Part shown: positions 30,557 through 39,311 of the stretch, piece by piece | Layout of the letters: every line of letters begins with the position of its first letter | Numbering within the stretch: position 1 is the first letter of the stretch | Assembly (NCBI RefSeq): GCF_902805925.1 | Contig: NZ_CADCUP010000070.1 | Span: 1 to 45,486 of the forward strand | Reading direction: 5' to 3' | Origin: an uncultured Nocardioides sp. | Lineage (GTDB): Bacteria; Actinomycetota; Actinomycetes; Propionibacteriales; Nocardioidaceae | DNA: 45,486 nt | Position numbers and translations under genes: made by a program | The notes under the pieces: generated by a model | The model's database searches: none | Told to the model about the DNA's origin: nothing | The model's input: the letters and a program-made list of their open reading frames with translations, nothing else

Positions 30557-31158
30557 TGTTCACCGGAATCGTGGAGGAGCTCGGCACCGTCGCCGCGCTG
30601 GAGCGGCTCGACGCCGCCGCCCGCCTCACCATCGACTGCGGCCTGCTCGACGACGTACGCCCCGGCGACTCCATCTCCGTCAACGGCTGCTGCCTGACCG
30701 TCGTCCGGCACGACGACCGGCGCTGGACCGCCGACGTCATGCAGGAGACGCTCGACAAGACCGGCCTCGGGGCGCTGCACGAGGGCGACCGGGTCAACCT
30801 CGAGCGCGCCGTGCCCGCCTCCGCCCGCCTGGGCGGCCACATCGTCCAAGGCCACGTCGACGGCGTCGGCACGATCATCGCGCGGCGCCCGAGCGAGCAC
30901 TGGGACCTCGTGGAGATCTCCCTGCCGTCCGGCCTCGCCCCGCTGCTCGTCGACAAGGGCTCGATCGCCGTCGACGGGGTCAGCCTGACCGTCGTCGAGG
31001 TCACCGACGACGCGTTCACCGTCTCGCTGATCCCCGAGACGCTCGCCCGCACCACCCTCGGCACCCGCGCGGTGGGCGAGCAGGTCAACCTCGAGGCCGA
31101 CGTCCTCGCCAAGCACGTGGCCCGCCTCGTCACCGCCTACCTCCCCCAGGAGAACTGA
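30556..31158 (+). CDS. ribE: Riboflavin synthase alpha chain
   Basis: 200 residues made of two lumazine-binding repeats. The first starts [10 protein letters not shown] and contains SVNGCCLTV; the second starts [13 protein letters not shown] and contains AVDGVSLTV. The enzyme joins two dimethyl-ribityllumazine molecules to make riboflavin. The ATG overlaps the ribD stop and the TGA stop overlaps the start of the transporter gene, so the cassette is translationally coupled. The gene is called ribE in this lineage, ribC in some others. Confidence 0.96.
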   Translation: MFTGIVEELGTVAALERLDAAARLTIDCGLLDDVRPGDSISVNGCCLTVVRHDDRRWTADVMQETLDKTGLGALHEGDRVNLERAVPASARLGGHIVQGHVDGVGTIIARRPSEHWDLVEISLPSGLAPLLVDKGSIAVDGVSLTVVEVTDDAFTVSLIPETLARTTLGTRAVGEQVNLEADVLAKHVARLVTAYLPQEN

Positions 31159-31835
31159 TGCTCGACTGGCTCCTCCACGGCACCATCCCCGTCGCGGGCG
31201 GCGCCCTCCTCGTGCGCGAGGTGGTCGGCAACCTGTTCGGCCTCGGCAGCGCGCTGCTCGGCATGAGGCGGCTGGTCTGGGCCTGGCCTGTCGGCCTGGT
31301 CGGCAACGTCCTGCTGTTCACCGTCTTCGTGTCCGGCGAGCTCAGCAACGCCAGCACCGACCCGCTCTGGGGCCAGGCCGGCCGCCAGGTCTTCTTCGCC
31401 GTCGTCAGCGTCTACGGCTGGTGGCGCTGGTCCACGGCCAGCCGCCACGGCGGTGCCGACGACGGCGGCGCCATCACCCCGCGCTGGGCGACCACGGCCG
31501 AGCGGCTCCAGCTGCTGGTCCTCGGCGTCGTGGGGTACGCCGTCGCCTACGCCGTCCTCACCCAGATCGGCTCCTACGGTCCGCCGACCGAGGCGTGGAT
31601 CCTCGCCGGCTCCATGCTGGCGACGTACGGCATGGCGCGGGGCTGGGTGGAGTTCTGGCTCGTGTGGATGCTGGTCGACGTCGTGGGGGTCACGACGCTC
31701 ATCAACGCCGGCTACTACCCGACAGCCGGCATGTACCTCTTCTACGCCTTCTTCGTCGTCGTCGGCTTCTTCGTCTGGTGGCGCGCCGAGCGCGAGTCGC
31801 ACGCCCCGCAGCCCGACCGGGAGCTCGCCGCATGA
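31158..31835 (+). CDS. pnuX: PnuC-family transporter in the rib operon, probable riboflavin transporter PnuX
   Basis: 225 residues with about seven hydrophobic segments and the PnuC fold: [58 protein letters not shown] and [19 protein letters not shown] helices. The WG/WW-type motif in the third helix is typical. PnuC itself imports nicotinamide riboside, but members located in rib operons under FMN riboswitch control (PnuX, known in Corynebacterium) take up riboflavin. The position between ribE and ribBA, with start and stop overlaps on both sides, supports that role. The substrate is inferred from context. Confidence 0.85.
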   Translation: MLDWLLHGTIPVAGGALLVREVVGNLFGLGSALLGMRRLVWAWPVGLVGNVLLFTVFVSGELSNASTDPLWGQAGRQVFFAVVSVYGWWRWSTASRHGGADDGGAITPRWATTAERLQLLVLGVVGYAVAYAVLTQIGSYGPPTEAWILAGSMLATYGMARGWVEFWLVWMLVDVVGVTTLINAGYYPTAGMYLFYAFFVVVGFFVWWRAERESHAPQPDRELAA

Positions 31836-33076
31836 GCATCCGGCTCGACACCGTGGAACGGGCCATCGCCGACATCGCCGCCGGCAGGGCCGTGGTCGTG
31901 GTCGACGACGAGGACCGTGAGAACGAGGGCGACATCATCTTCGCCGCGGCGAAGGCGACGCCGGAGCTGATGGCCTTCACGATCCGGTACTCCTCGGGAG
32001 TCATCTGCGTCCCGATGCCGGCCGCCATGCTCGACCGCCTCGAGGTTCCGCTGATGACCCCGCACAACAAGGACCGGCTGCGCACGGCGTACACCATCTC
32101 GGTCGACGCCCGCGCCGGCGTCACCACGGGCATCAGCGCCGCCGACCGTGCGCACACTGCCCGCGTGCTGGCAGACAGCGCGTCCGAGCCGAGCGACCTG
32201 ACCCGGCCCGGCCACGTCTTCCCGCTGCGCTACCGCGACGGGGGCGTGCTGGTGCGCCGCGGCCACACCGAGGCCGCGGTCGACCTCGCCACGCTCGCAG
32301 GCCTCACCCCGGCCGGGGTGCTGGTGGAGGTCGTCAACGACGACGGCTCCATGAAGCGGGCCCCGGAGCTGCGGGAGTTCGCCGACGAGCACGGGCTGGC
32401 GATGATCTCCATCGAGGACCTGGTCCGCTACCGCCGCCGCCACGAGGTGCACGTCGAGCGGGTCGCCGAGACCCGGCTCCCCACCCGGCACGGCGACCTC
32501 ACGGCGTACGGCTACCGCATCACCATCGACTCCTCCGAGCACGTCGCCCTCGTGTACGGCGACATCTCCGACGCCGCCGAGGTGCCCGTCCTGACCCGGG
32601 TGCACTCGGAGTGCCTGACCGGCGACGTGTTCGGCAGCCTGCGGTGCGACTGCGGACCCCAGCTCGACGAGGCTTTGGAGCGCATCGTGCAGGAGGGCCG
32701 CGGCGTCGTGGTCTACCTGCGCGGCCACGAGGGGCGCGGCATCGGGCTGGTCGCCAAGCTCCAGGCCTACGCCCTCCAGGACGGCGGCCGCGACACCGTG
32801 GACGCCAACCTCGACCTCAGCCTCCCCGCCGACGCCCGGCACTACGGCACCGCGACGCAGGTCCTGCGCGACCTCGGCGTCGGCTCGGTGCGGCTGATGA
32901 CCAACAACCCGGACAAGACGACCGACCTCGAGGACTACGGTGTCCCCGTGGTCGAGCGGGTGCCGCTGACGCCGCGCCCCAACGACCACAACCTGGCCTA
33001 CCTGCTGACCAAGCGCGACCGGATGGGCCACGACCTGCCAGCCGACCTCGACCACACCCTGGGAGTGCGACCGTGA
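31832..33076 (+). CDS. ribBA: RibBA: dihydroxybutanone phosphate synthase / GTP cyclohydrolase II
   Basis: 414 residues. The N-terminal half (about 1-200) is the DHBP synthase with [18 protein letters not shown] and the [11 protein letters not shown] motif; it acts on ribulose 5-phosphate. The C-terminal half is GTP cyclohydrolase II, with zinc cysteines in [18 protein letters not shown] and the GHEGRGIGL motif. Together they supply both precursors of riboflavin. The ATG overlaps the pnuX stop (ATGA) and the stop overlaps ribH (GTGA). Confidence 0.97.
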   Translation: MSIRLDTVERAIADIAAGRAVVVVDDEDRENEGDIIFAAAKATPELMAFTIRYSSGVICVPMPAAMLDRLEVPLMTPHNKDRLRTAYTISVDARAGVTTGISAADRAHTARVLADSASEPSDLTRPGHVFPLRYRDGGVLVRRGHTEAAVDLATLAGLTPAGVLVEVVNDDGSMKRAPELREFADEHGLAMISIEDLVRYRRRHEVHVERVAETRLPTRHGDLTAYGYRITIDSSEHVALVYGDISDAAEVPVLTRVHSECLTGDVFGSLRCDCGPQLDEALERIVQEGRGVVVYLRGHEGRGIGLVAKLQAYALQDGGRDTVDANLDLSLPADARHYGTATQVLRDLGVGSVRLMTNNPDKTTDLEDYGVPVVERVPLTPRPNDHNLAYLLTKRDRMGHDLPADLDHTLGVRP

Positions 33077-33561
33077 GCGGAGCCGGAGCCCCGGACCAGC
33101 AGCCCCTCGACTGCCACGACCTGCGGGCGGCCATCGTGGCCGCCAGCTGGCACGAGCAGGTGATGGACGGCCTCGTCGCCGGGGCGCAGGAGGCGATGCG
33201 CCGCTACCGCGTCGAGGCGCCGACCCTGGTGCGCGTGCCCGGCACCTTCGAGCTGCCGGTCGTGGCCCAGGCGCTGGCCGCCCAGGGCTACGACGCCGTC
33301 GTCGCGCTCGGCGTGGTGATCCGCGGCGGCACCCCGCACTTCGAGTACGTCTGCAGCGCCGCCACCCAGGGCCTCACCCGGGTCGCGCTCGACCACCAGG
33401 TGGCCGTCGGCTTCGGCGTGCTCACCTGCGACACCGAGGAGCAGGCGCTCGACCGCGCCGGGCTCGAGGGCTCCCACGAGGACAAGGGCTACGAGGCCAC
33501 CGCCGCGGCCCTGGCCACGGCCGTCGCCATCAAGAAGATCAAGCGCGGGTACGACGCCTGA
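33073..33561 (+). CDS. ribH: 6,7-dimethyl-8-ribityllumazine synthase
   Basis: 162 residues, the usual length. It condenses the two RibD and RibBA products in the next-to-last riboflavin step, often as a 60-subunit shell or pentamer. Motifs: [10 protein letters not shown] at the start, [29 protein letters not shown] with the catalytic histidine, and [13 protein letters not shown]. The GTG start overlaps the ribBA stop. It is the last gene of the FMN-controlled operon; a separate leaderless promoter for hisE follows 45 bp on. Confidence 0.97.
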   Translation: MSGAGAPDQQPLDCHDLRAAIVAASWHEQVMDGLVAGAQEAMRRYRVEAPTLVRVPGTFELPVVAQALAAQGYDAVVALGVVIRGGTPHFEYVCSAATQGLTRVALDHQVAVGFGVLTCDTEEQALDRAGLEGSHEDKGYEATAAALATAVAIKKIKRGYDA

Positions 33562-33592
33562 CACCGCGTCCGGCGGCGCCCCCACCACCGCC

Positions 33593-33598
33593 TAGGCT
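33593..33598 (+). promoter_or_regulatory. Leaderless promoter -10 of hisE-hisG
   Basis: TAGGCT with 7 nt to GTG 33606 and no ribosome site. It separates the his genes from the riboswitch-controlled rib operon. Confidence 0.6.
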
Positions 33599-33605
33599 GA
33601 GCCCC

Positions 33606-33869
33606 GTGAAGACGTTCGAAGGGCTCTGGGACGAGCTGAGCGAGAAGGCCCGCACGCGACCCGAGGGGTCCGGCACCGTCCGTGAGCTCGATGCCGGCGT
33701 CCATGCGATCGGCAAGAAGCTGGTCGAGGAGGCCGCGGAGTCCTGGATGGCCGCCGAGCACGAGGGCAGGGACCGCGCGGCCGAGGAGATCAGCCAGCTG
33801 ATCTACCACGCCCAGGTCCTGATGCTGGCCACCGGCCTCAGCCTCGACGACGTCTACGCCCACCTCTGA
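33606..33869 (+). CDS. hisE: Phosphoribosyl-ATP pyrophosphatase
   Basis: 87 residues, the free-standing short form. It performs the second step of histidine synthesis, removing pyrophosphate from PR-ATP. The all-alpha NTP-pyrophosphatase pattern is clear: [14 protein letters not shown] with the metal-binding EExxE and [15 protein letters not shown]. The start is fixed by the leaderless -10 box. hisG, the first enzyme of the pathway, follows after 7 bp, the usual actinobacterial pair set apart from the main his operon. Confidence 0.96.
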   Translation: MKTFEGLWDELSEKARTRPEGSGTVRELDAGVHAIGKKLVEEAAESWMAAEHEGRDRAAEEISQLIYHAQVLMLATGLSLDDVYAHL

Positions 33870-33876
33870 GGGACCC

Positions 33877-34728
33877 ATGTCACTGCTCCGCATCGCCATC
33901 CCGAACAAGGGGTCGCTGTCGCAGGCGGCCACCGACATCCTGCGCGAGTCCGGCTACCGCCAGCGCACGGACTCCAAGGAGCTCACGCTCACCGACGCCG
34001 AGAACGGCGCCGACTTCTTCTACCTGCGCCCCCGCGACATCGCCCTGTACGTCGGCGAGGGCACCCTCGACGCCGGCATCACCGGGCGCGACCTGCTCCT
34101 CGACAGCGGCGCCAAGGCCGACGAGGTGATGTCACTGGGGTTCGGCCGCTCGCGCTTCCACTTCGCCGGTCCGGCCGGCGTCTACTCCGACGTCACCGAC
34201 CTCGCGGGCCAGCGCATCGCGACGTCGTACACCGGGGTCGTGCGCCGGTTCCTCGAGCGGCGGGGGATCGAGGCGACCGTCACCCGGCTCGACGGGGCCG
34301 TCGAGACCAGCATCCAGCTCGGCGTGGCCGACGCCATCGCCGACGTGGTGGAGACCGGCAGCACCCTGAGGGCCGCCGGGCTGGAGACCTTCGGCGAGGT
34401 GGTCCTGGAGTCCGAGGCGGTGCTCATCACGCGCGCCGGGGCGCCGGCCCCCGACGGCTTCGAGGTGTTCCGCCGACGGGTCGAGGGCGTGCTCGTGGCG
34501 CGCAGCTACCTGATGATGGACTACGACATCGAGTCCGACCGTGTCGACGACGCCGTCGCGCTCGCCCCCGGTCTGGAGGGGCCGACCATCTCGCCGCTGC
34601 GCCGCGAGGGCTGGGTGGCGGTGCGGGTGATGGTGCCCCGGGCCGGCTCGCAGCGACTGCTGGACGACCTCTACGACCTCGGTGCCCGGGCGATCCTGCT
34701 GACCGACATCCATGCCTGCCGGCTCTGA
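33877..34728 (+). CDS. hisG: ATP phosphoribosyltransferase (long form)
   Basis: 283 residues, the long form with a C-terminal regulatory ACT-like domain that binds histidine (feedback inhibition). The start IAIPNKGSLSQAA, then GAVETSIQLGVADAIADVVETGSTL with the PRPP-binding part, and the C-terminal segment PTISPLRREGWVAVRVMV are family traits. It makes PR-ATP from ATP and PRPP, the committed step of histidine synthesis. GAGGGA lies just before the ATG. Its last 17 bp overlap the next gene, so the two are coupled. Confidence 0.97.
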   Translation: MSLLRIAIPNKGSLSQAATDILRESGYRQRTDSKELTLTDAENGADFFYLRPRDIALYVGEGTLDAGITGRDLLLDSGAKADEVMSLGFGRSRFHFAGPAGVYSDVTDLAGQRIATSYTGVVRRFLERRGIEATVTRLDGAVETSIQLGVADAIADVVETGSTLRAAGLETFGEVVLESEAVLITRAGAPAPDGFEVFRRRVEGVLVARSYLMMDYDIESDRVDDAVALAPGLEGPTISPLRREGWVAVRVMVPRAGSQRLLDDLYDLGARAILLTDIHACRL

Positions 34729-35164
34729 GCCCGTCTCCCTGCCGCGGACCTGGCGCCCGCTGGGGGTGCGCCTGGCGGTGTCGTTCTTCGGCACGATGCT
34801 CCTCACTCTGTGCCTCTTCGCGTGGTTCGGCTTCGACCAGGAGACCCGCGACGAGTTCACGCCCTTCCAGCGCGGCACGATCGTGTTCTTCGTCCTCCTG
34901 GCCTTTGCCTGCGGACACGCGCTGGCACGCTCGCGCGTGCGCGCCACCACCGACCACCTGCTGGTGGTCAACGGCTACCGCAGCCGGCGCTACCAGTGGG
35001 CCGAGGTCGTGTCGGTGAACCTGCCGCAAGGCGCCCCGTGGGCGGTGATCGACCTCGCCGACGGCACGACCACGCCGGCGATGGGCATCCAGGGCTCCGA
35101 CGGCGCCCGGGCCCGCAGGGCGGCGCGCGAGCTGCGCACGCTCGCCGACCGGCCGCACGCCTGA
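34712..35164 (+). CDS. Small membrane protein with bacterial PH-like domain
   Basis: 150 residues. Two hydrophobic helices lie at about 22-40 (VRLAVSFFGTMLLTLCLFAWF) and 53-68 (GTIVFFVLLAFACGHAL), followed by a cytosolic beta-rich part (ATTDHLLVVNGYRSRRYQWAEVVSV) that fits the PH-like (bPH) domain pattern. The start ATG overlaps hisG by 17 bp. A membrane protein of this kind directly after hisG is conserved in actinobacteria including mycobacteria. Function unknown; nothing in it points to histidine synthesis. Confidence 0.85.
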   Translation: MPAGSEPVSLPRTWRPLGVRLAVSFFGTMLLTLCLFAWFGFDQETRDEFTPFQRGTIVFFVLLAFACGHALARSRVRATTDHLLVVNGYRSRRYQWAEVVSVNLPQGAPWAVIDLADGTTTPAMGIQGSDGARARRAARELRTLADRPHA

Positions 35165-35180
35165 GCGGTCGCCGGAGCGG

Positions 35181-36092
35181 TCAGTCGAGCGCCCGGATGC
35201 CCCACGACACCGCGAGCTCCTCGCCCGGCTCCAGGGTCGCGAGGTCCTCGCCGGAGGCGAACGCGTTGGCGGGCGCGGTCATGGGCTCCACCGCGATCGC
35301 CCTGCGCGCCAGCTCCGGAACCGCCTCACCGGTGTAGAGCTGCAGCCAGCGGTGCCGTTCGTCGACCCACAGCGCCACCCCGTGGCCGGAGGTCCGGTCC
35401 CGCACCAGCACCGTGGCGCGTCCGTCGTCGTCGCGCTCGAGATCGGTGAAGGCGTCGTCGAGGCGGACCTGCCGCACGGGCCGGGCCACGCGGAAGTCGT
35501 GGTCGGTGTCGCCGACGTCCTCACGCCCCACCGGGATGAGCCGGTCGTCGACCAGACAGCGGGTGGCCGCCGGCAAGGTCAGCTCCCAGTCGTCGACGGG
35601 CCCGTCCCCGACGCGCAGGTAGGGATGGGCGCCGGAGGCGTACGGCGCCGCCGAGCCGGCGAGGTTGGTGGCCGACTGGGTGACGGTCAGCCCGTCAGCG
35701 GAGAGCACGTAGTGCACCCGCAGCTCGAGCAGCCACGGGTACCCGCTCTGCGCCATCAGCCGGTGCACCAGTGACACCGAGTGCGGGGCGTGCTCCTCCA
35801 GCGTCCACGACACCCACCGGGCCAGGCCGTGGGAGGCGTGACCGCGGGACGGCTCGGTGAGCGCGAGCTGGAGGTCGCGCCCCTGCCAGCGGTACCTGCC
35901 GTCGCGGAGCCGGTTGGGCCAGGGCATCAGCAGCTGGCCGCGGCCCCCGGACGACATCTCGTCCTCACCGAAGCCGGCCACCAGGGGCCGGCCGTGCTGC
36001 TCGAGCACCCGCAGTGCGGCTCCGCCCTCCGTCACCACGGCGCGGTAGCCCGCGCCGCTGATCTCGAACTGGTCTCCCGTCGGCGCCACCAT
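35181..36092 (-). CDS. Aldose 1-epimerase (galactose mutarotase) family protein
   Basis: 303 residues of the beta-sandwich mutarotase fold. Motifs: PWPNRLRDGRYRW near residue 57, the histidine in RGHASHGLARW (about 84-94), GAHPYLRVGDG with the second catalytic histidine, LDDAFTDLERD, and AVEPMTAPANAF near the C terminus. It would interconvert anomers of a hexose or a phosphorylated sugar; the substrate is not evident. The ATG at 36092 is set by a leaderless box. The gene converges with the small membrane protein after hisG. Confidence 0.9.
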   Translation of the reverse strand: MVAPTGDQFEISGAGYRAVVTEGGAALRVLEQHGRPLVAGFGEDEMSSGGRGQLLMPWPNRLRDGRYRWQGRDLQLALTEPSRGHASHGLARWVSWTLEEHAPHSVSLVHRLMAQSGYPWLLELRVHYVLSADGLTVTQSATNLAGSAAPYASGAHPYLRVGDGPVDDWELTLPAATRCLVDDRLIPVGREDVGDTDHDFRVARPVRQVRLDDAFTDLERDDDGRATVLVRDRTSGHGVALWVDERHRWLQLYTGEAVPELARRAIAVEPMTAPANAFASGEDLATLEPGEELAVSWGIRALD

Positions 36093-36098
36093 GGCTCC

Positions 36099-36104
36099 AA
36101 CCTA
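36099..36104 (-). promoter_or_regulatory. Leaderless promoter -10 of the epimerase gene
   Basis: TAGGTT on the minus strand with 6 nt (GGAGCC) to ATG 36092. GGAG is only 2 nt from the ATG, too close to serve as a ribosome site, so the leaderless reading is preferred. Confidence 0.5.
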
Positions 36105-36166
36105 GGGGGCCGGCCGGCGGGTGGCGTGACGCCATGCCTGCGCCGGTACCTGCCCGCGAGCGCAGC

Positions 36167-36730
36167 TCACCGGAGCTCCGGCGGCCTGACGCCGGTGCCG
36201 TCCAGCACGAGGTGCGCACGATCACGGGTTCTCTCGCTGGCGTGCAGCTCCTCCTCCTCGACCATCCACTGCCTCCAGTGCGGCGCCATCTGCTCGCCGT
36301 CGCGGGCCAGGCCACGCGCCAGGCGCACCTCCGAGGGCGCCTCCACCCAGACCAGCAGCGTGACCAGGTCGGCCAGGCGCGCGGGACCGGAGCCCACGCC
36401 CTCGACGACCAGCAGCGGCGAGGGGTCGAGGGGGTGGTCCTCGGCCCAGCCGTCGGCGTGCCAGTCCCAGCGCCGCCACGAGGTCGGCCGGCCCTCGGCC
36501 AGTGGCGCCAGCACCCGGGCCAGCGTCGCGCCCAGCCCCGGCAGGCCGCCCCAGCCCTCGAGCAGGTCGTCGGTGTGGATGACTTCGGCGCCGGTCGCCG
36601 CGGCGACGGCGCCGGCCAGCGTGGTCTTGCCCGAGCCCGCGGGGCCGTCGATGCACACCAGCCGGCCCCCCTGCAGCGTCGCCGGGCGGGCCCGGGCGGC
36701 GGAGACGACCAGCTCCGCGTCAGTGGGCAT
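36167..36730 (-). CDS. P-loop kinase, uridine kinase-like
   Basis: 187 residues. The Walker A motif GPAGSGKT is at 29-36 in LVCIDGPAGSGKTTLAGAVA; HTDDLLEGW follows with a likely catalytic or Mg-binding aspartate pair; LLVVEGVGSG looks like Walker B; a lid region with arginines (RLARGLARD) is present. This pattern fits the uridine kinase / nucleoside kinase superfamily, but the substrate is not clear. The ATG start overlaps the end of the deaminase/aldolase gene by 11 bp, so they form one operon. Confidence 0.82.
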   Translation of the reverse strand: MPTDAELVVSAARARPATLQGGRLVCIDGPAGSGKTTLAGAVAAATGAEVIHTDDLLEGWGGLPGLGATLARVLAPLAEGRPTSWRRWDWHADGWAEDHPLDPSPLLVVEGVGSGPARLADLVTLLVWVEAPSEVRLARGLARDGEQMAPHWRQWMVEEEELHASERTRDRAHLVLDGTGVRPPELR

Positions 36731-37937
36731 GCCCGAGGCCGCGGTAGGTCGGCACGGAGTCGATGATCCGGTCGCCGCGCACCAGGTGCACCGTGGCGGT
36801 GTGCTCGAACAGCTCGCCGGACTTGGCGTGCCGGAACCACACCAGGTCGCCGATCCGCAGCAGCGCGGCCGCGTGGCCGGTGAGGGGCGTCTGCATCTCG
36901 CCGGCGCCCTCCAGCGTCGTCAGGTGCAGCCCGGGCGGTGCCCACGGGACGGGCACGCGGTCCTCGCCGGCGGGGCCGCTGGCGACCAGGCCGCCGCCGT
37001 GCACCGTCGCCAGGTCCGGGCCGGGGCGGCGGGTGACGGGGACGCCGAAGTACGCCGCGGGCCGGGCCCGGAACGACTGGTAGTGGTCGAACAGCGCGGG
37101 CACCAGCAGCCCCGAGCCCGCCGCCACCTCGGTCACCACCGGGTCGGCGGCGCTGGTCTCCACCGAGCCGGAGCCGCCGGCGTTCCAGAGCTCCAGCGGG
37201 CCGTACGGCGCCAGGGCCTCGGCCACCTCTCGCCGGCGCTGCCGCAGCTGGGCCACCGATGCCTGCTTGATCCGTCGTACGACGAGCGAGCGGGCCCGCC
37301 GGCCGGGCACGTCGTCGGGGACGCCCGCCACCTGCCCCTCGTAGGTCATCACCCCGACCAGCCGGAAGCCGGCGCGGCCGTCGATGACCTTGGCGAGGGC
37401 GGCCACCGCGGGCCCGTCGTGCAGCGGCGAGCGCTTCGGACCGACGTGCCTGCCGCCGAGGCGCAGGCCGGCGTCGACCTCGACGGCCAGGCGCACCGGC
37501 ACGGCCTTGGACGCGCGCACCGAGTCGACGACGTCGAGGTGCGCCACGTCGTCGACCATGAGGGTGATCGCGGCGGCGGCCGAGGGGGATGCCACGAGCT
37601 CGGCCAGGGCGCCCCGGTCGACCGTGGGGTAGGCCACCACGATGTCCTCGCTGGTGCCCGACCCGTGCAGCCACAGCGCCTCGCGCAGGGAGTAGGCCAG
37701 CACGCCGGAGAAGCCGGGATGGCGCAGTGCACGCTCGATGAGCGCCGGCACGCGCAGCGACTTCGAGGCGACCCTGATCGGCGTGCCGCCGGCCCGCCGG
37801 GCGAGGTCGGCGGCGTTGGCGTCGAAGGCGTCGAGGTCGACGACCACGAGGGGCGTGGGGAGCGGTCCGGGATGCGCCTCGACCGCCGACCCGAGCCGCT
37901 GCCAGAGCTGGTTCAGGTCGACGTGGGCGTGCGCCAT
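36720..37937 (-). CDS. PLP-dependent amino acid deaminase/aldolase (alanine racemase-type barrel)
   Basis: 405 residues. The N-terminal PLP barrel starts TPLVVVDLDAFDANAADLAR, with the PLP lysine Lys59 in RVASKSLRV. GVMTYEGQV and ELWNAGGSGSVE are typical of the D-threonine aldolase / D-serine dehydratase branch. The C-terminal domain carries the expected histidine and metal-type residues (VWFRHAKSGELFEH). It likely acts on a D-hydroxy amino acid, splitting or deaminating it; the substrate is inferred. The start ATG overlaps the stop of the membrane protein gene (TGATG). Confidence 0.82.
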   Translation of the reverse strand: MAHAHVDLNQLWQRLGSAVEAHPGPLPTPLVVVDLDAFDANAADLARRAGGTPIRVASKSLRVPALIERALRHPGFSGVLAYSLREALWLHGSGTSEDIVVAYPTVDRGALAELVASPSAAAAITLMVDDVAHLDVVDSVRASKAVPVRLAVEVDAGLRLGGRHVGPKRSPLHDGPAVAALAKVIDGRAGFRLVGVMTYEGQVAGVPDDVPGRRARSLVVRRIKQASVAQLRQRRREVAEALAPYGPLELWNAGGSGSVETSAADPVVTEVAAGSGLLVPALFDHYQSFRARPAAYFGVPVTRRPGPDLATVHGGGLVASGPAGEDRVPVPWAPPGLHLTTLEGAGEMQTPLTGHAAALLRIGDLVWFRHAKSGELFEHTATVHLVRGDRIIDSVPTYRGLGHAH

Positions 37938-38374
37938 CAGGAGATGCCGCGCTTGCGCAGGATCGCCTCGATGTCGGCGAGGTCGTCGTCCACGACGGCC
38001 GGCTCGGACTGGCGGGCCCGGCCCAGGCCCTTCCGCTCCCGCTCGGGTGCGGCGCCGACGCCGGCCGGCCCGCCGATCCCGCGCTCGCGCATCGCCCCGG
38101 ACACCATGAACAGCACGACGGAGAGCCCGGTCAGCACCACGCCGGCCCACACGATGGGGCTGAACACCAAGGAGGTGGCCCAGTCGAGCACCGACTGTGC
38201 GATCTCGGTGAACATCTCCAGGGTCCCGGTGGTGTACGCCGCCGCGGGCAGCAGCGTGAAGCCGGCACCCCGCAGCCCCGAGGCCACGCCGCGGTTGCGG
38301 AACGCATAGACGGTCCAGATCGCGCCCAGCAGTGTCAACGTCGCGGTCAGGGCCGCCCAGGTCGCCTCGCTCAC
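37937..38374 (-). CDS. Small membrane protein of unknown function
   Basis: 145 residues from GTG 38374. Two clear hydrophobic helices, WAALTATLTLLGAIWTVYAF near the N terminus and IVWAGVVLTGLSVVLFMVSG in the middle, enclose a mildly hydrophobic stretch (FTLLPAAAYTTGTLEMF). The C-terminal third is charged and cytosolic, ending in VDDDLADIEAILRKRGIS, a short acidic helix that could bind a partner. No family recognised. It leads the operon with the deaminase/aldolase and kinase genes, coupled by TGATG. The start is chosen because the longer frame upstream has no membrane or conserved content. Confidence 0.7.
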   Translation of the reverse strand: MSEATWAALTATLTLLGAIWTVYAFRNRGVASGLRGAGFTLLPAAAYTTGTLEMFTEIAQSVLDWATSLVFSPIVWAGVVLTGLSVVLFMVSGAMRERGIGGPAGVGAAPERERKGLGRARQSEPAVVDDDLADIEAILRKRGIS

Positions 38375-38493
38375 GTCTCCAGGCTCCCACAGCGACACAA
38401 CGACACGGCGACATGCACACAGCACACGGCGACACGGAGGCAGCGCGGCGGTCGGCCGGTCGAGGCGCACGGCCCGGTGGGAGGATGACCAGG

Positions 38494-39015
38494 GTGAGCG
38501 ACGAGCGACGGATCCCCGACCCCGGCTTCCCCGGTGACGACGGCTCGGCCGACCCCGCCCTCGCCCGCGCACTGGCGGCGTACGACGGCACTCCCGCGCG
38601 TCGCGCCGAGGCCTTCTCGGCCCTCGTCGCCGGCCGGCTGCTGGTGCCGGTGGTCGCGCTCCTCGGCGAGGTCGAGGTCGACGACGCCGGGCTGGCGCGC
38701 GAGAAGACCAGCGACATGGCCGCCGTGCTCCTCACCGGGGCCGACGGGCGGCTGGCACTGCTCGCCTTCACCTCCTCGGCGACCCTCGCGCTGTGGGACC
38801 CCCAGGCCCGACCCGTGCCCGTGGCGGCACGCACGGCGGCGCTCTCGGCGCTGCAGGAGGAGGCGGCCGCGCTGGTGGTCGACGTCGCGGGCCCGCACCG
38901 CTTCGTGGTCGAGGGCGACGACCTCACGGCGGTCGCGGCCGGCTGGACGCCGGCGCGTGCCGGCACCACGGCCGCGTGGCTGGGCACCGCCCCGTCGGCA
39001 CCCGCGACGGATTAG
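38494..39015 (+). CDS. SseB family protein
   Basis: 173 residues. The first part [23 protein letters not shown] and the core [12 protein letters not shown], then [25 protein letters not shown] match the SseB N-terminal domain. In actinobacteria such genes commonly stand before infC. Function is not known; in enterics SseB enhances serine sensitivity. GTG 38494 is preferred over ATG 38485 because GGGAGG (38479-38484) lies 9 nt before the GTG but touches the ATG. Its stop overlaps a likely -35 of infC. Confidence 0.85.
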   Translation: MSDERRIPDPGFPGDDGSADPALARALAAYDGTPARRAEAFSALVAGRLLVPVVALLGEVEVDDAGLAREKTSDMAAVLLTGADGRLALLAFTSSATLALWDPQARPVPVAARTAALSALQEEAAALVVDVAGPHRFVVEGDDLTAVAAGWTPARAGTTAAWLGTAPSAPATD

Positions 39016-39036
39016 ACCGCGGGGGGAATGCTCGGC

Positions 39037-39042
39037 TAGCAT
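39037..39042 (+). promoter_or_regulatory. -10 box of the infC-rpmI-rplT promoter
   Basis: TAGCAT, with TTAGAC at 39012-39017 as possible -35 (19-nt spacer) overlapping the sseB stop. It implies a leader of about 260 nt before infC, long for this window. Confidence 0.5.
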
Positions 39043-39203
39043 CCGGTGTTGTTCAACCACCAAGCGGAGGCGAGCTCCAAGCGCCCCCCACCCGCACCGA
39101 CCGTCGTCTCACGACACAGGTCGTCGGGTCCGGTCCGAGGACGAGCGCACGCAGCGCCCCTCCTCGCAGCGTGTGTCCCGGTGACGGGGTGTGCACGGTG
39201 ACT

Positions 39204-39229
39204 GGCTTCCGCGAGGTTTCGCGGGAGCC
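39204..39229 (+). promoter_or_regulatory. Hairpin in the infC leader
   Basis: An 11-bp stem: GGCTTCCGCGA (39204-39214) pairs with TCGCGGGAGCC (39219-39229), loop GGTT, with one G-T pair. It is followed by TCGTTGCATT, only weakly T-rich. It could be an attenuator or a protein-binding site for ribosomal control of IF3, L35 and L20 synthesis. No protein-coding signal is seen in the 296-bp leader region (39016-39311). Confidence 0.55.
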
Positions 39230-39311
39230 GTCGTTGCATTCAGGGCCCGTCCGACCCCGGACGCGCACGGGCAGCGACACCGGCTCCCGTCCCACGACCC
39301 ATGGAGGACAC

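Noticed and set aside
39301..39303. ATG just before infC as its start
   Set aside because: It is out of frame with IF-3 and lies at the ribosome site itself.
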